A DNA stretch of 55,290 nt from Ruminococcoides sp052118065. GTDB taxonomy: Bacteria > Bacillota > Clostridia > Oscillospirales > Acutalibacteraceae. The position numbers and the translations under genes were made by a program. The stretch is from NCBI GenBank assembly GCA_052118065.1, contig JBQKHY010000015.1, positions 1 to 55,290 of the forward strand, given 5' to 3'. Positions 42,840 through 49,790 of the stretch are shown in pieces; positions within the stretch are counted from its first letter, which is position 1; every line of letters begins with the position of its first letter. A model generated the notes under the pieces. The model was not told the DNA's origin, did not search any database, and saw only the letters and a list, made by a program, of their open reading frames with translations.

Positions 42840-43013
42840 ATAGCTCAACTTACAAATGAAAGAATTATTAGAAATGCAACTGCCTCTCTTGAAATAGAGG
42901 GCTTTACTGTTGAAGATAAATATAAATTCTTGTGTAATAAATTGCTTAATAAAGAAATTACTATGTCACAGTATATTGAGATAGTGAAAAAACAACAAGG
43001 AATTAATGTGTAA
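42840..43013 (+). CDS. Small VbhA-like antitoxin (Fic-inhibitor motif), ATA start
   Basis: 57 residues reading (M)AQLTNERIIRNATASLEIEG and on, ending KKQQGINV. The motif S-L-E-I-E-G fits the Fic-inhibitory pattern [S/T]xxxE[G/N], and the following ~35 residues (FLCNKLLNKEITMSQYIE) match the second helix pair of VbhA-type antitoxins. Those antitoxins block Fic AMP-transferases by placing the Glu in the ATP site. There is no in-frame ATG, GTG or TTG before the motif. The frame opens at ATA, six bases after the purine-rich GGGGGG, so either a rare start codon is used or the gene is decaying. No Fic toxin is next to it. The gene follows hydF by 70 bp. Confidence 0.55.
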   Translation: MAQLTNERIIRNATASLEIEGFTVEDKYKFLCNKLLNKEITMSQYIEIVKKQQGINV

Positions 43014-43033
43014 TTACATAGTAATATAAAAAT

Positions 43034-43059
43034 AAGGGTTTCCGTTTGGAAACCCTTTT
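43034..43059 (+). terminator. Terminator after the VbhA-like gene
   Basis: AAGGGTTTCC / GGAAACCCTT with a GTTT loop and TT(TT)G tail. Confidence 0.85.
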
Positions 43060-43075
43060 GTGTATTTTATATCAT

Positions 43076-43246
43076 ATTTTGGCTTACAGTCGTAGGGGCG
43101 AACATTGTTCGCCTTTTAAAAAGTGTGATACCTATGGGATTTTTGTCCTGTTTGCAGACTATAAATTTATAATATCTGCATAGGACAATATATCAATATA
43201 AAGGCTAATTTGCTCGGTCCACCAATGGTGGACCCTACAACGGTAA
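43076..43246. repeat. Interspersed palindromic repeat, copy 1
   Basis: A non-coding stretch starts with ATTTTGGCTTACAGTCG, then GTAGGGGCGAAC...GTTCGCC, and ends with the hairpin GGTCCACC/GGTGGACC followed by CCCTACA. The GTAGGG and CCCTAC ends are inverted. In between, TTGTCCT...GCAGA pairs with TCTGC...AGGACAA around TATAAATTTATA (43147-43192). Bases 43076-43113 recur at 55216-55253 with one mismatch. Similar GTAGGGGCGA hairpins are scattered in many Clostridial genomes. No transposase is encoded. Confidence 0.72.
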
Positions 43247-43339
43247 CCCAAAGTTTTCTTCTAATTTAGTGGTTATTACTGATGGAATAATTTATAATTA
43301 ATATAAAAATTTGCTATAGGAATTAAATTGTTTTCAATC
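43247..43339. other. Intergenic remainder left of the SDR gene
   Basis: AT-rich, no hairpin with a U tract and no open frame. Together with the repeat it separates the VbhA-like gene from the convergent SDR gene. Confidence 0.4.
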
Positions 43340-44074
43340 TTAAATTACAAACCCACCATTAACATTTAGAATATTGCCGGTTAGGTAGTCGGAATCTTTA
43401 CTACCGAAAAATGCAACTGCTTTTGCAATATCTTTAGGAGTACCTAATCTTTTTAGTGGAGTTTTATTTTTAAGGTCTTCTAAGGTTTCCTCACTAAAAA
43501 TATTCAGCATATCTGTTTTGATAACACCGGGACAAACGCAATTCACATTAATATTGCTAGGTGCAAGTTCCTTTGCCAAAGCTTTTGTAAAGCCGATAAT
43601 ACCTGCCTTTGCAGTACTGTAATGAACTTCACAACTACCACCGGTAACACCCCACATAGAGCTAATGTTGATTATCTTGCCGTATTGACGATAAATCATA
43701 TCATGCAGTACTTCTTGTGTGCAGTTAAATGCACCGTCAATGTGAGTGCTGAGCATTATTTTCCATTCTTCATTTGTGATTTGTGAAAATTCCTTTTGTG
43801 TGCTGATACCGGCATTATTTACAAGGATAACTATTGTTCCAAGTTCATCCTTAATTTTAGTAACCATTTCAGCAACTTCATTTCTGTTTTTAACATCAGC
43901 CTTGTATGCACCAACAGGTACTTTATATTTTTTCATTAATTCTAGGGAAAGTGCCTTTGCCTTTTCTTCGCTTTTGTTGTAGTTAATTGCAACGGCATAA
44001 CCAAGTGAAGCAAATTCCTCAGCAATAGCACTGCCGATACCTTTTGAACCACCGGTCACAAGTACAGTATTCAT
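43340..44074 (-). CDS. Short-chain dehydrogenase/reductase, FabG-like
   Basis: 244 residues, classical SDR fold. Its cofactor motif is TGGSKGIG (7-14), NNAG and the S...YxxxK catalytic set (INISSMWG and Y-S-T-A-K) are present, and the end LTGNILNVNGGFVI is typical of FabG. It probably reduces a 3-oxoacyl-ACP or a related ketone with NAD(P)H. It is not in a fatty-acid synthesis cluster, so a paralogous or secondary role is possible (as for YmfI). GAGGT precedes the ATG. It lies downstream of glnS, separated by a terminator. Confidence 0.85.
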   Translation of the reverse strand: MNTVLVTGGSKGIGSAIAEEFASLGYAVAINYNKSEEKAKALSLELMKKYKVPVGAYKADVKNRNEVAEMVTKIKDELGTIVILVNNAGISTQKEFSQITNEEWKIMLSTHIDGAFNCTQEVLHDMIYRQYGKIINISSMWGVTGGSCEVHYSTAKAGIIGFTKALAKELAPSNINVNCVCPGVIKTDMLNIFSEETLEDLKNKTPLKRLGTPKDIAKAVAFFGSKDSDYLTGNILNVNGGFVI

Positions 44075-44092
44075 AAATTTTACCTCATATCT

Positions 44093-44124
44093 AAAAATAA
44101 AGGCATTGGATAACCAATGCCTTT
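44093..44124 (-). terminator. Terminator of glnS
   Basis: On the minus strand AAAGGCATTGG / CCAATGCCTTT with a 4-nt loop is followed by ATTTTT. Confidence 0.9.
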
Positions 44125-44144
44125 TGTTGTTATATTAAAGAAAA

Positions 44145-45839
44145 TTACTTTTTCTTCTTAAAGCCATCCTTTAGGCTAACACTTCTGTTAAATACAAAGT
44201 GGTCTTTGCTACTGTCTTTGTTGTCAGTACAGAAGTAACCCAGTCTCATAAACTGATAATGAGTATGTGGGTTGTCCTTTACAGATGCCTCAACCTTACA
44301 ATCATTTAGAACAACAAGACTTTCAGGATTAATATAGTCTAGGAAGTTCTTGTCACCTGTGTCAGGTTCAGGGTCAGTAAATAGATTGTCATATAGTCTA
44401 ACTTCTGCCGGTACATAGTTATTAGCATCTACCCAATGGATAGTACCTCTAACCTTTCTACCGTCAGGAGTATCACCACCACGAGATTCAGGGTCATACT
44501 CTGCATATACAGTAGTAACATTACCGTTTTCATCCTTGTCACAACCTGTACAAGTAACATAGTAAGCTGACTTTAGTCTTACTTCATTACCCGGATATAG
44601 ACGCTGATACTTTTTGAAAGGTTCTTCCATAAAGTCTTCACTTTCAATGTAACATTCTCTTGAGAATGTAATTGTTCTTTCACCGTCCTCAGGGTGGTTA
44701 GGGTTGTTCTCTACTGTGAATTCTTCTGTTTTGCCCTCAGGATAGTTAGTGATAACCAACTTAATAGGGTGGATAACAGCCATAATTCTGTTTGCTCTAT
44801 CGTTAAGGTCATTTCTTAGACAATGTTCTAGGAAACCGTATTCAACTGTTGAATTAACCTTAGATACACCAATCTGTTCACAGAATGAACGGATTGATTC
44901 AGGTGTGTAACCTCTTCTTCTTAAACCACATAGAGTAGGCATTCTTGGGTCATCCCAACCATTAACATAGCCTTCTTCTACAAGTTGACGAAGTTTTCTC
45001 TTGCTCATTACTGTGTTGTTAATACCAAGACGAGCAAATTCAATCTGTCTAGGTTTTGCCGGTGCTGAAATATTAGCAATAACCCAATCGTATAGTGGAC
45101 GGTGACTTTCAAACTCAAGTGTACATAGTGAATGTGTAATACCTTCAATAGCATCTTCGATAGGATGTGCAAAGTCATACATAGGATAAATGCACCAATC
45201 AGTACCTGTCTTATGATGTGCCATATGGTTGATACGGTAGATTACAGGGTCACGCATACTAAAGTTACCTGAAGCAAGGTCAATCTTTGCTCTAAGTGTC
45301 ATTTTACCGTCTTCAAATTCCCCATTCTTCATTCTTTCAAACAAATCAAGGCTTTCTTCAATAGGTCTGTCTCTATAAGGACTCTTTGCCGGAGTTTTTA
45401 GGTCGCCTCTGTATTCCTTCATCTGTTCTGCATTTAGTTCGCAAACATAAGCTAAACCTTTCTTGATAAGTTCAACTGCATAGTCATACATTTGTGGGAA
45501 GTATTCAGATGCAAAGTAGAATCTGTCACCCCAATCAAAACCAAGCCACTTAATATCTTCCTTAATAGCATCAACATATTCTACATCTTCTTTAGTAGGG
45601 TTTGTGTCGTCCATTCTAAGGTTACAAAGTCCGTTATATTTTTCTGCTGTACCAAAGTCAATGCAAATAGCCTTTGCATGACCAATGTGTAGGTAGCCGT
45701 TTGGTTCAGGAGGGAAACGAGTGTGTACTGTTTTACCTTCATATTGACCTCCTTCAGCAATATCTTCATCAATAAAAGTATGGATAAAGTTACTTGACAT
45801 TGCTTCTTCATTATTATTGTTCTTTATTTCCTCAGCCAT
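44145..45839 (-). CDS. glnS: Glutaminyl-tRNA synthetase
   Basis: 564 residues of class I synthetase. The HIGH signature appears as PPEPNGYLHIGHAKAI, the KMSKS loop as VMSKRKLRQL, and the anticodon-binding beta barrels fill the C-terminal third (ending FVFNRSVSLKDGFKKKK). It charges tRNA-Gln directly with glutamine in the cytoplasm. Many Firmicutes lack it and use GatCAB amidation instead; Clostridia are mixed. No T-box leader was seen upstream. It is a single gene with its own terminator. Confidence 0.96.
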   Translation of the reverse strand: MAEEIKNNNNEEAMSSNFIHTFIDEDIAEGGQYEGKTVHTRFPPEPNGYLHIGHAKAICIDFGTAEKYNGLCNLRMDDTNPTKEDVEYVDAIKEDIKWLGFDWGDRFYFASEYFPQMYDYAVELIKKGLAYVCELNAEQMKEYRGDLKTPAKSPYRDRPIEESLDLFERMKNGEFEDGKMTLRAKIDLASGNFSMRDPVIYRINHMAHHKTGTDWCIYPMYDFAHPIEDAIEGITHSLCTLEFESHRPLYDWVIANISAPAKPRQIEFARLGINNTVMSKRKLRQLVEEGYVNGWDDPRMPTLCGLRRRGYTPESIRSFCEQIGVSKVNSTVEYGFLEHCLRNDLNDRANRIMAVIHPIKLVITNYPEGKTEEFTVENNPNHPEDGERTITFSRECYIESEDFMEEPFKKYQRLYPGNEVRLKSAYYVTCTGCDKDENGNVTTVYAEYDPESRGGDTPDGRKVRGTIHWVDANNYVPAEVRLYDNLFTDPEPDTGDKNFLDYINPESLVVLNDCKVEASVKDNPHTHYQFMRLGYFCTDNKDSSKDHFVFNRSVSLKDGFKKKK

Positions 45840-46084
45840 AGTGTTCCTCGCTTAAAAATTTTTCTTAAATATATAGATAAAATTATTATATCATAAATAT
45901 AGAAATTTTCAATATTTGATTTATAGCTAATTTTAGGACTTTATTGTGTCAAATAATAAGGATTATATATGGTGAAAATAACTAAATATAAAGAATATCA
46001 CTATCAATTTTAACGAATTTAAGAAGGCTTATTTGTGCAGTTAACTAAATTTTTTTGCTAATTCTTTAACACTTTAAAGCGTTA
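45840..46084. other. AT-rich divergent intergenic region
   Basis: Between glnS and the ABC substrate-binding gene. I see no T-box motif, riboswitch core or small gene. The right-hand promoter begins at 46085. Confidence 0.5.
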
Positions 46085-46113
46085 TTGACAACCAAATTTT
46101 ACTGTGATAAAAT
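46085..46113 (+). promoter_or_regulatory. Strong sigma-A promoter of the ABC transporter genes
   Basis: TTGACA, 17-bp spacer, TAAAAT with TGA extended -10. Confidence 0.85.
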
Positions 46114-46124
46114 TGTGTTATTAA

Positions 46125-46145
46125 AAATAGAGAGGAACTCTATTT
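46125..46145 (+). promoter_or_regulatory. Leader hairpin next to the ribosome-binding site
   Basis: AAATAGAG / CTCTATTT with an AGGAA loop, directly followed by the Shine-Dalgarno GGGAGG. It may stabilise the 5' end or tune translation. Confidence 0.5.
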
Positions 46146-46159
46146 GGGAGGAAAAAACA

Positions 46160-47149
46160 ATGAAAAAATTATTAGCAATGCTTTGTGTTGTTGCTATGGC
46201 TCTATGTGCAACTGCTTGTGGCAGTGGTTCAAATAGCTCAAACGGCTCAAGTAATGACGCAAACAAAAGTTACAAAATCGGTATCTGTCAGCTTATTCAG
46301 CATCCTGCTCTTGATGCTGCAACAAAGGGCTTTAAGGCTTATTTAACAGAAAAACTTGGTGACAAGGTATCTTTCACAGAACAGAACGCTGCAGGTGACT
46401 CAGCTACTTGTGCTACAATCTGCAATCAGTTTGCTTCTGACAATGTTGATTTGATTATGTCTAACGGTACTGCTGCTTTACAGGCTGCTGTTTCTGCAAC
46501 AAAGACTATTCCTATCCTAGGTACTTCTATTACAGATTACGGTTCAGCTCTTGGTATTGACAACTGGACAGGTACAACAGGTGCTAATGTATCAGGTACA
46601 ACAGACCTTGCTCCACTTGATGAACAGGCTGATATGATTAATGAACTATATCCAAACTCAAAGACTGTTGGTATTCTATATTGTTCAGGTGAACCAAACT
46701 CAAAGTATCAGGCAACAACAATTACAGATTACCTAAAGAAACTTGGTAAGACAGTTAAGGAATTTACTTTTGCTGACTCTAACGATGTTGCTTCTGTTAC
46801 AAAGACAGCTTGTGGTGAAAGTGATGTTCTTTATGTTCCAACAGATAACACAGCTGCTAACTGTGCTAAGACAGTTAACAATGTTGCTCTAAAGGAAAAG
46901 ACACCAATCATTGCCGGTGAAGAAGGTATTTGCTCAGGTTGTGGTGTTGCAACACTTTCAATCAGTTACTATGACCTTGGTTATGCAACAGGCGAAATGG
47001 CTTATGATGTTCTTGTAAATGGCAAAGACATTTCTAAGATGGAAGTTAAGTCAGCTCCTAAGTTTACAAAGGAATACAATGTTGAAATTTGTAAGGCTCT
47101 GGGTCTTGATATTCCATCAGATTACAAGGCAATCGGCGAAGATAAGTAA
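46160..47149 (+). CDS. ABC transporter substrate-binding lipoprotein (TrpX/ABC_sub_bind family)
   Basis: 329 residues. A lipoprotein signal peptide ends at C20 (ATAC) and is followed by a Ser/Asn/Gly linker. The mature part is a type 1 periplasmic-binding fold of the ABC_sub_bind family (YKIGICQLIQHPALDAATKG, ILYCSGEPNSKYQ, YDLGYATGEMAYDVLVNG). Members feed small importers, some linked to tryptophan by T-boxes; no T-box is present here, so the ligand is unknown. ATG 46160 follows GGGAGG; an upstream in-frame start would lie within the promoter. Permease and ATPase genes follow after paired hairpins. Confidence 0.88.
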   Translation: MKKLLAMLCVVAMALCATACGSGSNSSNGSSNDANKSYKIGICQLIQHPALDAATKGFKAYLTEKLGDKVSFTEQNAAGDSATCATICNQFASDNVDLIMSNGTAALQAAVSATKTIPILGTSITDYGSALGIDNWTGTTGANVSGTTDLAPLDEQADMINELYPNSKTVGILYCSGEPNSKYQATTITDYLKKLGKTVKEFTFADSNDVASVTKTACGESDVLYVPTDNTAANCAKTVNNVALKEKTPIIAGEEGICSGCGVATLSISYYDLGYATGEMAYDVLVNGKDISKMEVKSAPKFTKEYNVEICKALGLDIPSDYKAIGEDK

Positions 47150-47170
47150 TTAAAATTTACTAAACAAAAA

Positions 47171-47196
47171 TAGGGGTTGGCTTATGTCAACCCCTA
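47171..47196 (+). promoter_or_regulatory. First intercistronic hairpin after the binding-protein gene
   Basis: TAGGGGTTG / CAACCCCTA stem, 8-nt loop, no T run. Probably a 3'-end stabiliser. Confidence 0.6.
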
Positions 47197-47216
47197 ATTA
47201 ATAAGTTGGTTCAAAG

Positions 47217-47260
47217 GCATATAAATGTGTTTCAAATGAGAAAATACATTTATATGCTTT
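47217..47260 (+). terminator. Second intercistronic hairpin, partial terminator
   Basis: GCATATAAATGT / ACATTTATATGC with further inner pairing, followed by TTTTGGG. Partial read-through would let the permease and ATPase be made in smaller amounts than the binding protein. Confidence 0.62.
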
Positions 47261-47285
47261 TGGGCATAATTATAGGAGGATAAAA

Positions 47286-48251
47286 ATGGACGCTATTATG
47301 TCATACTTTAGCTCCCTTAGTCCACTACAACTTCTAAATAATTTACCCGGTGCAGTTGCTCAAGGTATTATTTGGGGTATTATGGCTTTGGGAGTTTACA
47401 TTACTTTTAGGCTACTTGATGTTGCCGACCTTTCAGTTGATGGTACTTTTACAACCGGTGGTGCAGTAACTATTATGTTAAAGCTTGCAGGTTTCCCTAT
47501 GTGGTCTTGCTTAATTATTGCAGTACTTGCCGGACTTGTGGCAGGTTTTGTTACAGGTATTTTACATACTAAGTTAGGTATTCCGGCTATTCTTGCAGGT
47601 ATCTTAACACAGATTGCTCTATATTCTATTAACCTAAGAATTATGGACTTCTCATCAAATAAATCATTTGCTTTTGGTGAAAAGGATTTATATGTTACTC
47701 TTGGCAATGTACCACAGGCAATTATTGTTTCTGCTATTTTTGCAGTAGCACTTATTGCTTTGTTATATTGGTATTTTGGTACAGAACAAGGTTCAGCACT
47801 TAGAGCAACAGGTAGTAACCACTCAATGAGTAGCGCACAAGGTATCAATATTTCAACAATGAAAGTTATCGGTCTTTCATTATCAAATGGTATCGTAGCA
47901 CTTTCAGGTGGTTTAATGACTCAGTATCAAGGCTTTGCCGATGTTAACCAAGGTAGAGGTGCTATCGTAACAGGTCTTGCAGCAGTTATTATAGGGGAAG
48001 CTATCGGTATGGCTATCTTAGGCAAGAAGATGAACTTTATCGGTAAACTTGTTTTTGTTGTAATCGGTGGTATTATCTATTACTTCATTATGACAATTGT
48101 ATTGTGGCTAAAGTTAAATTCAAACGACCTAAAGCTATTTACTGCAATTATCGTTGCATTGTTCCTAGCAGTTCCTTACTTAAAGTCAAAGAGTAAAAGT
48201 TCATTTAGTAAAGCTAAAAAGAGAGGAGAGAAGTTAGATGCTAAAGATTAA
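47286..48251 (+). CDS. ABC transporter permease (TrpY-like)
   Basis: 321 residues with about eight to nine membrane helices in the branched-chain-amino-acid-type permease fold (GAVAQGIIWGIMALGVYITF, LSNGIVALSGGLMTQYQGFAD). The last ~25 residues are basic and cytoplasmic. It forms the membrane channel for the binding lipoprotein upstream. AGGAGG precedes the ATG. Its end overlaps the ATPase start by 14 bases, showing coupling. Substrate unknown. Confidence 0.88.
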   Translation: MDAIMSYFSSLSPLQLLNNLPGAVAQGIIWGIMALGVYITFRLLDVADLSVDGTFTTGGAVTIMLKLAGFPMWSCLIIAVLAGLVAGFVTGILHTKLGIPAILAGILTQIALYSINLRIMDFSSNKSFAFGEKDLYVTLGNVPQAIIVSAIFAVALIALLYWYFGTEQGSALRATGSNHSMSSAQGINISTMKVIGLSLSNGIVALSGGLMTQYQGFADVNQGRGAIVTGLAAVIIGEAIGMAILGKKMNFIGKLVFVVIGGIIYYFIMTIVLWLKLNSNDLKLFTAIIVALFLAVPYLKSKSKSSFSKAKKRGEKLDAKD

Positions 48252-49032
48252 TTCTATTGAAAAAACCTTTAATCCCGGTACAATTAATGAAAAGAAAGCA
48301 CTTGACAAAGTTTCTCTCCACCTTAATCCGGGTGACTTTGTTACTATTATCGGTGGTAACGGTGCAGGTAAATCAACTTTGATGAATGCTATTACAGGTG
48401 TATGGCCTGTTGATAACGGTAGCATTATCCTTGACGGTGTAAATGTTACAGGTTTACCTGAATATAAAAGAGCAAAGTTTATCGGAAGAGTTTTCCAAGA
48501 CCCTATGATGGGTACTGCTCCCGATATGCAGATTATTGAGAACTTAGCCCTTGCCTATAGACGAGGCAAGAAAAGAACTTTAAAGTGGGGCATTACTAAG
48601 AAAGAAAAGGAAATGTTCCACGAAAAGTTAAAGATTTTAGGCTTAGGACTTGAGGACAGAATGACATCAAAGGTAGGACTTCTTTCAGGTGGTCAAAGAC
48701 AGGCTTTAACTCTTCTTATGGCATCTTTACAAACACCAAAGTTACTACTTCTTGATGAACATACTGCAGCACTTGACCCTACAACTGCTGCTAAGGTTCT
48801 ACAGATTTCTGAAGAAATTATTGAAAGAGATAAGCTGACTGCAATGATGATTACTCATAATATGAATGATGCTATTGTTCACGGTAACAGACTTATTATG
48901 ATGAACAACGGTCAGATTATCTATGATGTTCAAGGTGAAGAAAAGAAGAAACTAACAAAAGCTGACCTTATGGCTAAATTTGCTGAAATTGCCGGTGAAG
49001 ATGCTGAGTCAGACAAAATGTTGTTATCTTAA
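48238..49032 (+). CDS. ABC transporter ATP-binding protein (TrpZ-like)
   Basis: 264 residues, a complete ABC ATPase with Walker A GGNGAGKST, signature LSGGQRQAL, Walker B LLLLDEHTAALD and the switch His (ITHN). It drives the permease encoded in the overlapping upstream gene. The start codon lies inside the permease gene with GGAGAG before it. The three-gene unit ends at a strong terminator. Confidence 0.92.
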   Translation: MLKINSIEKTFNPGTINEKKALDKVSLHLNPGDFVTIIGGNGAGKSTLMNAITGVWPVDNGSIILDGVNVTGLPEYKRAKFIGRVFQDPMMGTAPDMQIIENLALAYRRGKKRTLKWGITKKEKEMFHEKLKILGLGLEDRMTSKVGLLSGGQRQALTLLMASLQTPKLLLLDEHTAALDPTTAAKVLQISEEIIERDKLTAMMITHNMNDAIVHGNRLIMMNNGQIIYDVQGEEKKKLTKADLMAKFAEIAGEDAESDKMLLS

Positions 49033-49047
49033 CTTAATAAATAACAG

Positions 49048-49081
49048 AAAGGTCGGTACAAAAAGTACCGACCTTTTTTCA
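49048..49081 (+). terminator. Terminator of the ABC transporter operon
   Basis: AAAGGTCGGTAC / GTACCGACCTTT with a 5-nt loop and TTTTTT. Confidence 0.93.
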
Positions 49082-49090
49082 TAGAAAAAT

Positions 49091-49642
49091 TTAGTTAAGT
49101 TGTTCTCTGATTTTGTTTTGAATAATATTAGAACAAATTTCTGCCATTTCTTCGGGAGTTTCCTTCATACCATTATTAAGCCAACTTTCAATTATGCCCA
49201 AAACACCAAACACCATAAAAGAAAAGTAATGCTCTGCTGCATTAGTATCACCAAAGTGATTTGTAAATTTACTATGCAAGAACTTAATCAGCTTTTTAGT
49301 AAAGGCAATTTCACCTCTGTCAGAAAGCATAACCTGACAAAATTCATTGTTGTTCTTTACAAAGATAAAAACTTCTCTGAAAAGTTCTTCGTTTAGAACA
49401 TCATCTTGCTTGTCAATAGGAATAAGAAATTCATCAAGTTCCCTAAACATATCGTCCTCAATTTGTTCTAACATATCAAATACATCTGTATAATGAAGAT
49501 AAAAAGTCCCTCTGTTAATGTCTGCCTTGTCACACAACTCTTTTACCGTAATGTGTTTCACACTTTTCTCTTTCATTAGAGAAAGTAGTGAACTTTTTAA
49601 AACGGCCCTGGTTTTCCTAATTCTTCTGTCCTGTGTACCCAT
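49091..49642 (-). CDS. TetR-family transcriptional regulator
   Basis: 183 residues. The N-terminal TetR helix-turn-helix (TVKELCDKADINRGTFYLHYTD, ~32-53) is followed by an all-helical ligand domain of the type found in DhaS-like regulators. It is divergent from the large YhgE/Pip gene with 148 bp between, and TetR genes often control such neighbours, so it probably represses that gene and itself. The inducer is unknown. The start ATG has GAGAAGGTG upstream. Confidence 0.88.
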   Translation of the reverse strand: MGTQDRRIRKTRAVLKSSLLSLMKEKSVKHITVKELCDKADINRGTFYLHYTDVFDMLEQIEDDMFRELDEFLIPIDKQDDVLNEELFREVFIFVKNNNEFCQVMLSDRGEIAFTKKLIKFLHSKFTNHFGDTNAAEHYFSFMVFGVLGIIESWLNNGMKETPEEMAEICSNIIQNKIREQLN

Positions 49643-49710
49643 AAAATTTCACCTTCTCAACACAATTTACAAATATGTTTATTATCGTGCATATGGTTGC
49701 AAATTGCTTA

Positions 49711-49738
49711 TTGTGTTTTTTTACAATACTAGTATAAT
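49711..49738 (+). promoter_or_regulatory. Promoter of the YhgE/Pip gene
   Basis: TTGTGT, 16-bp spacer, TATAAT, about 50 bp before the ATG. It lies in the divergent TetR control region. Confidence 0.6.
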
Positions 49739-49790
49739 AGAAAATGTTCAAGAAATCAACACTATGTTTAATTTTTTATGAGGTGATTGT

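Noticed and set aside
45840..46084. T-box leader upstream of glnS
   Set aside because: No AGGGTGG-type antiterminator core or specifier-loop structure is visible on the minus strand.
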